From Mariannaea sp. PMI_226 (lineage: Eukaryota; Ascomycota; Sordariomycetes; Hypocreales; Nectriaceae): DNA of 64,000 nt. Under the pieces are notes generated by a model that saw only the letters and a program-made list of their open reading frames with translations, searched no databases and was not told the DNA's origin. Numbering within the stretch: position 1 is the stretch's first letter; every line of letters starts with the position of its first letter. Positions 1 to 11,760 of this stretch are shown piece by piece. A program made the translations under genes and the position numbers. The stretch is from assembly GCA_024336345.1 (NCBI GenBank), contig JANFOG010000006.1, forward strand, positions 2,666,001 to 2,730,000, in the 5' to 3' direction.

Positions 1-1177
1 GACGATAAACACTCTGTCGACACCATCGGGCGTCCTGGCAGAGAACTTGGGTGTCATGCGCTGACCGATTTGATATGCAGCCCACCAGTCTGGCTTAGTT
101 CCCTCCTTGATCTTGACACTGTATGGTGCAAAGACTGAGCGTGCCTGCTCAAAGATGTAATCCAAGGTGACAGCACCTCGTCTCTTCTTGTCTGCTGCTT
201 TCTTGTCTGTTCCACCTAGGTCACTGGCAACCTCGCCAGGCACCTGGACGTACAGTCGAGTAAGATACTCACCAGTCGCGATCTGTTCTCTGGGAATCAC
301 CATTACAGAGCCTGAGTTGGAGTGAACTGCACATCGTTTGCGAATATCAGGGAAGTCGGTGTCTGCAACAAAATCGCATACCCCCCAGATGTGGTCGCTT
401 GTCTCACCCTCCAGTTCAAGGCCCATGCACTTTCGCACGAGTGAGCGGGCACCGTCCGCTCCCACCAGGTATTTTGTTCGAACACTGCCCTGTTTCGTCG
501 TCCCATCCGCGAGGTCGTACTCGTACTTGACGAGGATGGGAAAGTCGGGCTGGGTATCATCGACTGTATACTCGAGGAAGCGATGCGATCTTCGAATTGT
601 ATTTTTGGGCGCGTACAGATCGAGATTCTCTTGGAGGATCCGCTCGATGCGACCTTGGTGAATTGTGATCTCGAAAGGGAAGCGAGCGGGCACGGCAACA
701 TCGGGGGCGAAGTTGGTGCGCTCAATGCCTTTCGCAGCTTTTGCTCCCGAACCAGGGTTTACAGGGTTCCAAAATGCGACCTCCTCCATATGGCAGCCCT
801 CACTAATGATTTCCCCAGCTATTCCAAGACTCTGAAGCACTTCTAGAGTCCGAGGCTGGAGCCCGTCTGCTTGACCAGCCTTCAAAGTGCCCGGTTTGGC
901 ATCCAGGCAGAGAAGCGAGGAGTTTGTGATACCATACCTGGCCAGCAATAAGGTGAGAAAAAGACCGCTCGGCCCAGCCTGTATATATCGGTGAGTTACG
1001 AATACGTCGCCGTTTTTAAACCACACTACTTACGCCTATCACTACAACCTCGCGATTGCCTTCTGTGTTTGTTGAGTAGTCTGATGGCCTGAGCGAAAGC
1101 CTGGGTAGTGGAGGAGCACGCGATGGCAAGATTCTAAGATCTCTTGCTGCGTTGGAAGATTCTTGGAAGACGGGCAT
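1..1177 (-). CDS. Phenol 2-monooxygenase-type FAD monooxygenase, 3' end cut by window edge
   Basis: Flavoprotein hydroxylase that would add an ortho hydroxyl to phenolic rings using NADPH and O2. Exon 1 is 1034-1177 and exon 2 runs from 978 off the left edge; the 55-nt intron 979-1033 (GTAAGT...ACAG) is phase 0 and splits the dinucleotide-binding motif, which becomes VVVIGAGPSGLFL on splicing. Further in, exon 2 shows the second FAD motif YLVGADGARSLVR, then IPREQIATGEYLTRLYV and an FAPYSVKIKEG...WWAAYQIGQRM segment, all typical of the phenol hydroxylase branch of the FAD_binding_3 family. The ATG at 1177 gives a 48-residue leader before the Rossmann motif. The thioredoxin-like C-terminal domain is beyond the edge. 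Divergent from the regulator at 1724. Next to a hydroxyquinol-type dioxygenase, it may act on resorcinol or hydroquinone rather than phenol itself (inference). Confidence 0.88.
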
Positions 1178-1369
1178 GTTGTAAGCTTAGGATGATTCTG
1201 GTGTCCTCCTCTGGTTATCGACGCTATTTTTCCGTTGAATATGCAATGGGTTCAGAACTACGAACATATCAACGGCATGGCAGTCGTTGAAGAAAGTCAG
1301 CTCCTTAAAGAGGAGCCTTCACTCGAAAGGCAACTATTGCCATTTTTGCCCTCGAAAGTCTCCATCTTC

Positions 1370-1460
1370 CTTTTTCCGGCAGCGAGGTCAGAATTTCCGG
1401 CATTCAGTAACTTCCGACTTCCGCCCGGATATTCATTCCAGATCCGTGTGCGCCGGAAGT
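1370..1460. promoter_or_regulatory. TTCCGG-rich cluster with CGG-N4-CGG site in divergent promoter
   Basis: The 546-bp gap between the monooxygenase ATG (1177) and the regulator ATG (1724) holds a dense set of TTCCGG, CTTCCG and CCGGAAG words. Within it TCCGACTTCCG lies at 1413-1423, i.e. CCG-N4-CCG (CGG-N4-CGG on the other strand), a spacing that suits Zn2Cys6 factors. The same 11-mer recurs at 5816-5826. Function is inferred from recurrence and position only. Confidence 0.5.
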
Positions 1461-1723
1461 TGGAGCTCCTGCCAGCCAACGGCTGTCCCGTGTCTTAGCG
1501 GCCCTTGGATCGACAAACCCTCTCTCGGCGACTGGACTGGGTAGCTAGATGACTCAGGGCTTACAAATCTCTCCACTTCTAGCAGTTGTGTGGCGTACCT
1601 TCTAGCTGGGAGGCTAGGGAACTCTGAATCATCTCGCCTTCAGGCTTCGCGAACAGATGGTGGACAGTCCTCCTCATCTACTCTCTATTACTGCGCACCC
1701 ACAGTTCGCCCTGGCGACTAGGC

Positions 1724-4334
1724 ATGGCAGAGCCAAAACAGCGTTCCGACTCGTTGCTCAGCCGCCGCAACCTGCCACGCGCATCTCATGCTTGCCAGCG
1801 ATGCCGTGCTAAGAAGGCAAAGTGTGATCAGCAACAGCCCTGTGCGAACTGCACCAAGCACATGCAGCAATGTACATATGGACTCCGAAGACGGAATGGC
1901 CGGGATAGGAACAGCCGCATCCTGAGTCCCAGTCATCGGGAAGCAGCAAGTACGCAAGATGGGTGTTCATCACTGCCGTCTACTCGCGATGAAGAAGATA
2001 GGCCACCGCAGCCGCATGAGACTTTAGAACACAGTCACGAACCAGATCGTTTAGGTCTGTTTGACCCTGTCTCTTTCCCCCAAAGAATCTACACGGGCTG
2101 TTACTGATCCATGGCCAAAGTCTTTGCGCCGCAGTCCTTACCCATCGACAACACGGATGTAGTGGGGGATGTCAACCAGCACACTCATGGGACTGAGTTC
2201 TACGGCACCTCATCCAACTTCGTGCTTCTCAATCAATTCTTTGCGTATGCACAAAAGCATCTTCCTCCAGGATATGCAAGCTCTCGTCATTGCAAAGAAA
2301 CGTCATATTTATCCCCTGCTAGCGGTGGAGCAAGCGAGTCATCCCCCTTCCAGGATGAACGTGGTCCGTGGGCGACTGGTGGCATTGTGCAAGGACCTGC
2401 TCCTGCTGCTCAGTCATCTGTTTCTATTGTCAATCTTCTTTCCAATGAAGAAGCGCTAGAACCGCCGTCGAGGCCAAAAACACCTCAGTATGTAGGCGAA
2501 AACCAACAAGAGGGTTCGAGGAGGTTCTCTCCTTCTCCGAGCCGGGCAGCAAATGAGAGTCATACCTCCCCGTTAACTCACCAAACCCATTCAAATGGAC
2601 AGAGTGTTGGTGATGCTCGTTCGTCAACTCAGCTCGCCACGAAGGGAAAGCCCGTACTAGAGAGTCCTCTTCAAGCAGCGAAGAAGAGGCTGGAACGAGA
2701 GTACGTCCGTCTCTTCATCAGCAATTTGCATCATCTCCACCCCATGCTCGATCCGATTGCATTCGTAGCACAATGCGAACAAGTCATATGGGATGTAGAT
2801 ACGCCACTGGAAAGTAACAAGAATCTCAGGCATTTCTTTGCGCTGTACAACATCGTGGTGGCGGTTGGGGCACTTGTTGCCGGGTCTAGTATAGCCCAGA
2901 ACTTCGAGGGAGATATTAATTTGTGTATGAAGCAACTGACGCAACAGCAAAACTTGAGTTTACCCCTATCCAACCAGGCGCTGTCGAAGCAATACTTTCG
3001 AAAGTCCAGAGCTTTGCTCGGAGATGTCTTTGAAGTTTGCTCGTTAGAGAGCACTCAGACACTGCTCCTCATGGTGAGCCACCTTTCCAGCTATTTCACC
3101 TTGAACTTTCTCGTTAATCTCAACAAAGTCATTATATTGTCAAAACTCACTCATGCCACATGCTTGCTACATGTACTGCGGGCACGCCGTTCGCACTGCG
3201 CTTTCTATTGGTATTACAAGAGAATCCACGTCAAATTCAATTGAGGATCGTAAAGCCGCCCGACGAACCTGGTGGTGCATCTACTCCCACGAGATAGACA
3301 TGAGCTGTAGTGCAGGCCGCCGAGACAGCCTTGGAAAGCCTCAAAACTACAAGATTGATCTACCTCACATCAGAGCCCCATTGTCTTGTGCCCCACCAAG
3401 ATACGAACACGAGAACTACAGCGTCGGCATGATCAACGAGATGGTTCATTTCGCCGGTATTTTACGACGGATATCTAAAAAACTGTATTACGACTCAAAG
3501 GGTCTCACGCTGTTGCAGAAGTCGGCGGTGGCCAAGGAGCTTGATGCTCTCCTTGAGGACTGGAAGGCTCAGCTGCCAGAGTATCTTGATTTCAGCCGAG
3601 TGTCCTTACGTGAAGAAGAGTGGTCGACGAAACAGAAACTTGTTCTGCATCTGAGATACCTAAACGCAAGAATTGTTTTACATCGACCCTTCATGGAAGC
3701 ACCTATGAGCAGGACGAGAGCACAGTTGTCAAGACACGTCGACTCGTGTCTTGGCGCGGCTCGAGACACGATCCGAGTCATGTACGATGCGTATACCAAT
3801 CGACACTATTTTCGCACTTGGTGGTACAATTCCACCTATACCCTGTATGCCGGGATGATCGTTCTGTACATTGTCATGCTTGGCCATACTGGCGTGTCCA
3901 GCAAGGAACTACTCGAAGATGTCATCAAAGCCCAGGATATCCTGCAATCCATGGAGGAGGTCATCGTAGTTCGACGAAGTGCGAATCTGATACGAGAAGG
4001 CTTGGAGGTGGCGCGAGCATGTGTTCAGGGCCGGGAGAACAAACCTGCTCAGCCTGAAGAGGTTAACTCTGAGCAACACCTTGACGGGCTTCATGGTTCA
4101 TTAGACTTGGGCAGCATAACAAGCCAGTCAGACAGCGATTTCTCGAGAGCCATGTTCTCTCATGCTGTTCCTGGGCAAGACCCTGCGTTGTTGGCCTACA
4201 TCATAGATCCGAACCTGCTACAAGACTTTACAGCAGGTGACAAGGATATGGCGGGCCTAGATATTTCGATGTTTCCATTTGATGGCTTATACGGCGACGG
4301 GTTAGATGCTGATCTGGCATCAACGATATTGTGA
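1724..4334 (+). CDS. Zn2Cys6 fungal transcription factor, likely regulator of the aromatic cluster
   Basis: Predicted exons 1724-2054, 2121-3073 and 3129-4334, giving 829 aa. The Zn2Cys6 binuclear cluster has its six cysteines at residues 24, 27, 34, 40, 43 and 50 (ACQRCRAKKAKCDQQQPC then ANC...QC). A low-complexity linker follows, then the fungal middle homology region from about residue 300 (FISNLHHLHPMLDPIAF). The second intron (3074-3128, ending AAAG) restores the family-typical stretch LLLMSLYCQNSLMPHACYMY. The first intron (2055-2120, also ending AAAG) removes an in-frame TGA; its exact ends are less certain. Nuclear DNA-binding activator or repressor. It sits between the monooxygenase and the dioxygenase, so pathway-specific control of this cluster is the natural inference. 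Confidence 0.85.
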
Positions 4335-4461
4335 AGAGAGAGTGGGAAAACTGAGACCACCGGCTACTAGCTATACGATATGTATAATAACCATAAGTGA
4401 ACTGCATTCGTCCAAGCACAGCTTTTGAAATTCCTTGATTATATATACGCCTTGTCTTGCT

Positions 4462-5552
4462 TTAGTCTAAATCGGGAATAGGCAGGTCGTCAATGAATCT
4501 GAATTTGCGACCTAGTTTCGCCATGGCTTCCTCAGCCTTCTGTCTGCGGAGCGCCGCGGCAGCCTTGTCTGTGACGAGAACAAAGTCATAGGTAAGCATA
4601 GCAGAACCCATTTCGACGCCGTGCTCCTTTGCCAGCGCCTCATCTTCGACCTTCTTGATCTGGACCACGAGAGAGTCTTTGACGCCAAACACGGCATCGG
4701 TGGACTCGTACGGATCATCCTTGAGATAAAGTGCGCTGCAAATGCACGTCAGTTGCATGTTCCACACATGTGCTTTCGAGATGGACTTACGTGATGAGGG
4801 GGTCATATCCGTCCTTCTTGAACATAAAATGCATGTGACTCGGCCGGTATGGATGGCGGTTGAGCACCTTAAGAAGCTTTCCTACTGGTCCATCGTGCGG
4901 GATAGGATATGGCACGGGCACAATAGCTTTGAACCAGAATTTTCCCGTTTCATCGCTCGTCAACACCGCTCTGCCATCCGGACCGGCCCTTTCCGCGTGC
5001 TGCACGTCGTAGAAACCCTTCGAATCGGTCTCCCACACATCAATCTTAGCCCCCGGGATTGGGTTGCCATTCGTGTCTTTCAAAGTGCACAGAACCAGGA
5101 GAGGCTCGCCGTCTGGGTCTTGCGATATAAGACCACCCGCAGCGCTGTGTTCGGCTTCATGAGTGTGGAAAGGCCCCAGGACTGTGCCTTCGGTGCTGCC
5201 GCTTGGCTTGGGGTGGTCGATTGAATCCACCAGAAGAGAAAGGCCCAAGACGTCTGACAACAGAATAAACTCCTGAGACTAAATGTCAGATTGAGCATCT
5301 CTATGTGTTCACAGCATGTAGTCATACCTGTCTGACGTCTGATGAAATCTGCCCAACTTGGGTCAGGAAGAGGATGGCTGTCATCCATTCGTCTGTGGTG
5401 AGTCTGGTTTCCCTCGCGAGATCGTGCAGATGCGATACCGCACGCTCCAGGATATATTTCAACCGCAAATTGCTGCACTGCGAGTTGATTGCGTGAACAT
5501 TTTCAGTGATGTTGTCTGTTGTAAGATCTTTCAAGTTGACAGGGGCGGCCAT
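4462..5552 (-). CDS. Intradiol ring-cleavage dioxygenase, hydroxyquinol 1,2-dioxygenase type
   Basis: Non-haem Fe(III) dioxygenase that opens a catechol-type ring between the hydroxyls; with a maleylacetate reductase next door the likely substrate is hydroxyquinol, giving maleylacetate. Exons 5328-5552, 4791-5272 and 4462-4735 give 326 aa; both introns are exactly 55 nt. An N-terminal helical dimerisation segment (LTTDNITENVHAINSQC) precedes the catalytic barrel. The four iron ligands are visible: Tyr163 (GFYDVQ), Tyr197 (VPYPIP), His221 and His223 (RPSHMHF). The ATG at 5552 was preferred; an upstream in-frame ATG at 5663 would add 37 residues that do not look like the family. Convergent with the regulator (127 bp between stops) and divergent from the reductase. 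Confidence 0.92.
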
Positions 5553-5732
5553 TGTGTGAACGGTGTATCTCTGCCGGAGACGCGATGTAGAGGAAGGGTA
5601 ATGTAAAGCTCCTGCGATTAGATTCTCCGAATAGTACTCTAAATATATTTGAATCGGCTTCAAGGAGATCGCTCGACGCCCTCTTTCATATCTCCGACTT
5701 TTTAAGCTTTTTATTGTTTGTTGGTCAGTTTG

Positions 5733-5862
5733 GTTCCGGGAGGAGGAAGATGGAGACCGGAAAAAGCGTCATCGGAAGAAACACACCCTCCGGAATTTTG
5801 TTTAGGCTTCCGGCATCCGACTTCCGGCTGTTGTTTTCCACCATGTATTCCGGAGTCTCGTG
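5733..5862. promoter_or_regulatory. Second TTCCGG-rich cluster with the shared TCCGACTTCCG site
   Basis: In the 510-bp divergent promoter between the dioxygenase (ATG 5552) and maleylacetate reductase (ATG 6063). It holds at least seven CCGG/TTCCG words (GTTCCGGG, ACCGGAAA, TCGGAAG, TCCGGAAT, CTTCCGGC, CTTCCGGC, TTCCGGAG). The 11-mer TCCGACTTCCG at 5816-5826 is identical to 1413-1423. It lies about 240-260 bp from both start codons, the same distance as the copy upstream of the monooxygenase. Confidence 0.5.
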
Positions 5863-6062
5863 TAGGCATGCATATTTGTCACAGAAGTATTTAGAATAGC
5901 TGTACTGAATTGCAGATTCCCTTAGTCAATGGATGCGATGCAACTACAGACTAAATACGACATATTCCCGAATGCGTGAGACAATGTTTGACCGATTTGC
6001 ACCTTTCCTTCCATCCCAACGTGGCAAGAATTCTTACTCTCAATCTCAGGAATTCTGCGGTC

Positions 6063-7157
6063 ATGATGAAGGCATTCGAATACAATATCCTTCCAAACCG
6101 AGTTATTTTCGGCTCAGGCAGTGTCAAGAAGCTCCCAGCGGAGATCAAGCGTCTCAACCTTTTTCGACCACTCATCCTATGCACGCCGGGAAAGGCCAAC
6201 TACGCACTTCGGCTGTCTGATATCATGCAAGCCGCCTCCATCACTGTGGCCGGAATTTTCCCCCACGCGATACCACACACGCCTGTTCGCGTGACGGAAG
6301 AAGCAACCGCCGTCTTCGAGTCAGTAGCCGCTGACTGCGTGGTGTCCATCGGCGGCGGCTCAGTAGTCGGCCTAGGCAAAGCTGTCTCAATTCGCACAGA
6401 AATTCCTCACATCAGCATTCCCACGACTTACTCAGGCTCGGAGATGACCCCTATTCTTGGCGAGACACACAATGGCCATAAGATCACGCGATCAGATCCT
6501 AAAATTCTCCCTACAGTAGTCCTTTATGATCCAGACTTGACCATGACGCTACCACCCGCTATATGTAGCACCTCTGGGGTCAACGCAATTGCTCATGCGA
6601 TAGAGGCACTCTACGCCAAGAATGGCAACCCCATCACTTCAATGCTGGCGCTTGAGGGTATAAAGGCTTTGGCAGAGGCTTTACCTCAAATAGTTCAGGA
6701 CCCATTGTCTCAGCCCCCAAGAAACCGGGCTCTGTATGGCGCTTGGCTTTGCGGTACTGTCCTAGGCAGCTCATCGATGGGACTGCATCATAAACTCTGC
6801 CACGTGCTTGGGGGATCTTTTGCACTTCCTCATGCCGAGACTCACGCCATCGTCCTTCCGCATGCGTTGTCATATAATGCGCCGGCCATCCCTGAGCAGA
6901 TGGCCAAGTTGGCTACTATCTTTCCCGGGAGCAATGGGGATGCCTTGAACGGTCTCGACCTGCTACTAGAACAGTTGCAATTACCACGGGGGTTGAAGGA
7001 CTTAGGAATGAAAGACAGCGATATTGACATTGCGGCCGAAATTGCTACAGGGAATGAATACCCAAATCCACGAGCTCTAGAGCCAGAATGCATTCGCGAA
7101 CTGATTCGACGAGCTTGGGCAGGAGAATCTGCAAAGGCGAATCTGTGTAGTACATAG
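6063..7157 (+). CDS. Maleylacetate reductase (iron-type alcohol dehydrogenase family)
   Basis: Reduces maleylacetate to 3-oxoadipate with NAD(P)H, the step after hydroxyquinol cleavage. A single exon codes for 364 aa from the ATG of MMKAFEYN; an upstream in-frame ATG at 5976 would add 29 residues with no family resemblance. Fe-ADH features in order: NRVIFGSG near the N-terminus, the nucleotide-binding SIGGGSVVGLGKA, PTTYSGSEMTPILGE, and the metal or active-site segments GVNAIAHAIEALY, GLHHKLCHVLGGSF and HAETHAIVLPH. These match maleylacetate reductases better than generic iron alcohol dehydrogenases. Cytosolic. Shares its promoter with the dioxygenase, so the two are probably co-induced. Confidence 0.9.
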   Translation: MMKAFEYNILPNRVIFGSGSVKKLPAEIKRLNLFRPLILCTPGKANYALRLSDIMQAASITVAGIFPHAIPHTPVRVTEEATAVFESVAADCVVSIGGGSVVGLGKAVSIRTEIPHISIPTTYSGSEMTPILGETHNGHKITRSDPKILPTVVLYDPDLTMTLPPAICSTSGVNAIAHAIEALYAKNGNPITSMLALEGIKALAEALPQIVQDPLSQPPRNRALYGAWLCGTVLGSSSMGLHHKLCHVLGGSFALPHAETHAIVLPHALSYNAPAIPEQMAKLATIFPGSNGDALNGLDLLLEQLQLPRGLKDLGMKDSDIDIAAEIATGNEYPNPRALEPECIRELIRRAWAGESAKANLCST

Positions 7158-9216
7158 GTTCAGAAGGCTAGAGACATAACCAGCAAAATCAAGGTGCTAG
7201 GGGCTCTATTTCTGAGGCACACTGGCCAGACAGCTCAAAAGAAATGATCACTTCTAATAGGTACATTACCGATCCAACGCACAGTACTGAAAGTGAACAG
7301 GAGGCCCGTGATGCTGGTGCGGGGAAACATACACTTTTGCAAGCCCGGCAATCTTATAAGCCTGATATCTTACATACATAACCCTTCATCCTTCACTTAT
7401 GACTAGTCCCCAGACCCAAATCTTGGAGCAAGTGTCAATATACTTATCTTCTTCCTGTCTGCTAACTTCGCCCTTAAGTTTCGATATTTATGTACTTCTC
7501 TCTACCTTTAATTTCTCTAGTTAAATAGTCCGGACCCTACCGCGCCTCACCAATTACATAAATGAATGCTAAAGAAACAAAGCAGAGCCCCACCGACTAC
7601 TCTTTACATCTCCTTACCTCTACCTGATTGCTAGTTCATCCGTTGTTCTGGCTGAATAGGCACTTCAGTTTAGCAATGTTGAGTGAAGGAACCTACAACC
7701 GACACACCCACTTCCGCCAATCTTCTTTACCACCCTCAGACGTCATTACGTTGGAAAGAACTAGAGTGCTCCCGGCAGGCCCATCCTCGAATACACTAGA
7801 TGGAATAATAGAACAAGGCGTGTGGTTCTGTTTCGCTGGTTTCCAGAACCGCCGTAATGATTAATAGGGACAGTCGGGAGCATCAGTATTCAATTGTCAG
7901 AGGACTGCGAAAGGAATATTTACCAAGGACCTTTTCATTAGTCAGGAATGAAAGTTAGGGAAATTAAGCCGCGGGAGTATGGTCCCAAGACTGAAACTTG
8001 AAGAAATTGACGGAAAGGCACCACAGGGTTGAACATCAAACTGAATAGCCGCAGTCAACTCTGCTCCTAGAAGCAGCCTCAAAGGGTTAATGATGTTCCT
8101 GGCACTCGTTGCCGAAGTAATGGCTAGTCTCTGTGTTCTCTGGGAGGCGACACACTCAAATTGCGGGAAACCCCTAAAGCTCTCACTCCAAAGCCGGCGT
8201 TCGAAAGATGTCGGTGGCCAGGTCAATAGCCTCAGGTACTGGAAAAACGATGGAAATGAAACAATGGGTAATCTTCAGCCAAGCTCCCAAGTGTGTTTGA
8301 TTCGCTCACATATGGAGAAGGTTTAGGGACTTGACGGGGGTGGTTTGGTTCATTGAATTGAACCGGCCAAGATAAAGTCCGAACCAATACGAAAGCCTGA
8401 ATAACACTGCTTCTAAATAGAGGCCCCCAACCAGACGGGAGCCTGCGGCTTAATTTGACTCCACACGGGGATACTCACGAGGTCTGGACGCAATGGGGAT
8501 TGACAGACTGAGAGTTCTTTCTTGATATTGTGGGTGGTAGTGCATGGCCATTCTTTGATATGGAGTGATTTGTCTGCTCAATTGCGATAACGAACGAGAC
8601 CTTGATCTCCACGTCAAATAAGCTGTATTGCTTCGGCAGTACGTGGCTTCTTAGTAGAGGGGCTATCGGCTCAAGCCAGTGCAAATTCGCGGCAATAACA
8701 GCGTGAGAACTCCGTATGGCCGGACACCAATCATTTGTAAAAGCTCCTTCGACGAGTCAACAAGTAGGCAGCTGGGCAATGATGCTCACAATTGGGGGTA
8801 TATCTCTTCTAAAGATAAATACCGGCCAGCGAATGGTAGCGTATTAACAACTACACGACTATCGTGATGACCGCTAGTGGTAGCACAGCTTCCCAGAAGT
8901 TATTTCAGCCTTTGCGGCGCGACGATTGTCCAGCAATATCCAGTTCCTACTCATGTGCCCTTCTCCAACTTCCCAACATGAAGCAATGAGGTATCCAACG
9001 AGATGTAAAGAGCACACCCAACGACAACAACAATGAATCGACTATATTAAGCATTAACTTTATTAAATATTAACTGTATTAGGCATTAAGTACGGAAAGC
9101 ATCTTCCTTGATCGCGTTACCTTTGCTCTCTCATCCAATCATAGTTCCGCCAACAACCACACAAAAAAAAGCCCAATACATATAACTCCGCCTCGCTTCT
9201 ACCAACCACCATTAAA
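7158..9216. other. 2-kb intergenic stretch, no gene recognised
   Basis: Short ORFs here lack codon structure, family motifs and plausible splice partners. AT-rich toward the right end. The only structure seen is a threefold 16-bp repeat at 9044-9091. Confidence 0.5.
9044..9091. repeat. Three imperfect 16-bp tandem units
   Basis: Units ATATTAAGCATTAACT, TTATTAAATATTAACT and GTATTAGGCATTAAGT follow each other, sharing a T-ATTAA/GG-ATTAA pattern. It lies about 125 bp beyond the stop codon of the minus-strand membrane protein, so it may be in or near its 3' UTR. Confidence 0.6.
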
Positions 9217-10147
9217 TCATATCTCATTATTATTATTGTTAATTCGGCCCCCGGTCTCATTCAATGCAACCTCACAGGTTGGAGGTGGAGCGTCGGCATC
9301 TTGTGCAACCGCGTTGCCACGGCTAGTCTCATAAGTCGGTAGATGGGAGGCGTCATTTCCGGTAGAAACGGCTGCCATAGCAGCCTTGCGATCGCGATCA
9401 CCCCTAAAGGAGCAAAAGCAAGCTAAGAATACCAGTAGGGCGATTCCACCAGCTATCCCTACCACTACACCAGCAACAACACCTCCTGTTAATCCACTGT
9501 CGTCGGTTCTGGTTCGTAAGCTCGTAGTATAGTGCGTCACCCCGTAGTGGCCCTCATCTGTTGGTAACGGGTTTTGTGCGGTCAATTTCCACGCCCCAGC
9601 TGTGATGTCGACCTCAACTGCAAGGGTGGTAGAGTATGATGTTGTGATAGTTGTTTTCGTGCCAGGATCGCCCATCCCATTTGTATAACGGGTACGTGCG
9701 TCTGTACAGCTAAATGGAGACGGACCGTTCAGCTTACAGTTGCCAGTAATGAAGCTATAAATCTATTAGTAGCCATCCAAGACGGAAAGATGCATCCTCT
9801 ATGACGGAGCAATGCTATTTTTGCAGTCAATCTAGTCGCTGGAAATGCACATACGTAAGATCCCAAGTTGGAACGGAATGTGATACTTCATAACTATATC
9901 CAGCTGTAGCTGATCCCCAAGTAACTGTCGTATAGGCCTCGGGGTTGTCGGAAGGGTATGCAACTTTCTTGGCCTTATCATAAAGTATCACAGTTGTAGC
10001 TGATTGCTGGCGATTAAGAACTGTTCCTTCGAGGGCTGTTGCATTCTCCCATGGGAACCAGTTAGGAAGCCCAATTGTGAGTCTCGTTTGAGTTGTTGCG
10101 CTGGCTCCAGCGATGGCTAGAGCGACAATAGCACGCGAGACAAACAT
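9217..10147 (-). CDS. Secreted/cell-surface single-TM protein of unknown function
   Basis: Two exons, 9855-10147 and 9217-9754, separated by a 100-nt intron with a clear CTACTAATAG branch site and TTATAG acceptor; 276 aa. Residues 1-18 (MFVSRAIVALAIAGASA) form a signal peptide. The ectodomain is Thr/Ser-rich with a GNCKLNGPSPFSCT pair of cysteines. One hydrophobic Gly/Val-rich helix lies at about residues 188-211, followed by basic FRGDRDRK and a short cytoplasmic tail with PTYE and a run of asparagines near the end. This layout is that of fungal type I surface or sensor-like proteins with a mid-protein TM helix, but no named domain is recognised. Confidence 0.72.
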
Positions 10148-11754
10148 TTTACAATATCAGAATAAGAAGAACGAGCGGAGTGAAATATCTACGGTTGCGA
10201 CGCAGACAAGTGGAAGAAGCGGAGGCAAAGGAAGATCTACAACCTATGAAAACCGGTGCGACCGCCCCAAGTATTATATCTCCTTGGCCGAATCAATTTC
10301 GGGCAAGTCTTTCGCGGTGTGGGGCCGCTGCCTTAAGTGGGTGGCTGAGTCAAAATTTGGGTAACAAGGTATGCTCAGATGAATGAACTCTTCCATGTCT
10401 GGAACTTCTCCGGGTTTACGCGGGTTCTCTCGCAAGACTTGTGGAATAAGCATAGATACTTAGTTAAAGGCTAGCGCCAACGGGTTGGGCGCTTCCTATT
10501 CGACGCTTTCCGACATCTTTCATGTTGATGGAACGCTACTCCAATTGCTGTGTGTTGCCCTAGTTTGCCATGGAGGGAGCCTTGTCCAATCGTGTCGTCT
10601 GGAAGGGGTCAAGACAGGGATTGCCCTCACCAGGCTTGCGTGTCCCCTGCATGTTCTGTTCCCTGCGGGGTTTCCTCGGCCGGCCGAGTCCCTTGTGCAT
10701 AATCAGGTCTGGCCAATTATTGTCAAGCTGCCTGCTCAAATACGAGCCTACCGAGGCCTAAAACAGACATTCATCCTCGACTTCCATGCTGTTGGTGGCT
10801 GGCAAGAATTCTGGCGCAAAAAGAGACTAGATCCAATTGCAGAGAGAGAAAGATCCTCTCGCTCGCACGCTGCTAGATGTGGCTCAGCAAGGGAAGCTAC
10901 TACGTAGTATGTGCGCGAAACGGACCATCACATGACCATTCTAAATCCTACATGGTGGCACGCGATTTGCCTCGTTCGCACAAAGATGCGAAATATAGCA
11001 TGGCAGATATTCTTTAGAATGAGACAAGAACCGTCGATTTCGCGTCGATGACATGGCAATAATGTACGCTTCTATGACACGTTATTTTTTCTCGATCAGG
11101 CCGCCACGGTCCGGCTTTCATTAATGCCTGCTACTGACAACACGAAATATGAATGATTTGGTTTATCCACTGGACAGTGGCTGTGAGTTTCTATTGTTTT
11201 CCTGCGACTATATCGAGCGTAAATTGCCTCACTGATCCAGATGAAACTCGAATGATTAGTCGTGTCGCAATATTTCAGGGGAGCGGTGAGGATGACACTA
11301 GCTGGCCACATTAGGGTGCCCCAGCAGAAACATCATTGTAATTTCACCGTAGATAGCATTAAACTATGGCATCAAATATTAGACTGGCACTCAGAGGAGT
11401 TGAAAATCATCATTTTGGTCCCCTGTTCACAATCTCCCCCAATCATGGCCAAGTACTCCTACCTTCTGAACACTGCTAGGACAGCATTGAAGGTCCCCTT
11501 GCCTACCGACTCCACCCTGTCCAATGTTAGCATATCAACGTCCTCAGGCTCCCACGCAGTCTCTTTGAAGACAAGGGATCAGGATTTGGCTTTGCGCAGC
11601 ACAATACTCGAACTGTTAAGCCGAGGATTATTAAGGTCGGAGAAATTCAAGGACCATATTACTCTATTATGGAGAAATGATATCTTTAAAAAAAACTTCT
11701 TGGAAACGTATTCTATTCAATCTATAATAAATTTATGAGGGTTGCTAAAGCTAT
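10148..11754. other. Intergenic, no convincing gene
   Basis: Holds several ORFs of 60-160 codons (for example 10485-10907 and 11262-11738) with no recognisable motif. The ORF segment from the ATG at 11446 has a reasonable start context and some coding-like composition, but no partner exon was found. Confidence 0.4.
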
Positions 11755-11760
11755 ATCAGG

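Noticed and set aside
5553..5663. Upstream ATG (5663) for the dioxygenase
   Set aside because: The extra 37 residues do not resemble family N-termini and overlap the promoter; the ATG at 5552 gives the expected length.
10485..10907. 140-codon ORF as a gene
   Set aside because: No motif, a neighbouring overlapping frame of similar quality, and no splice partner or clear start context.
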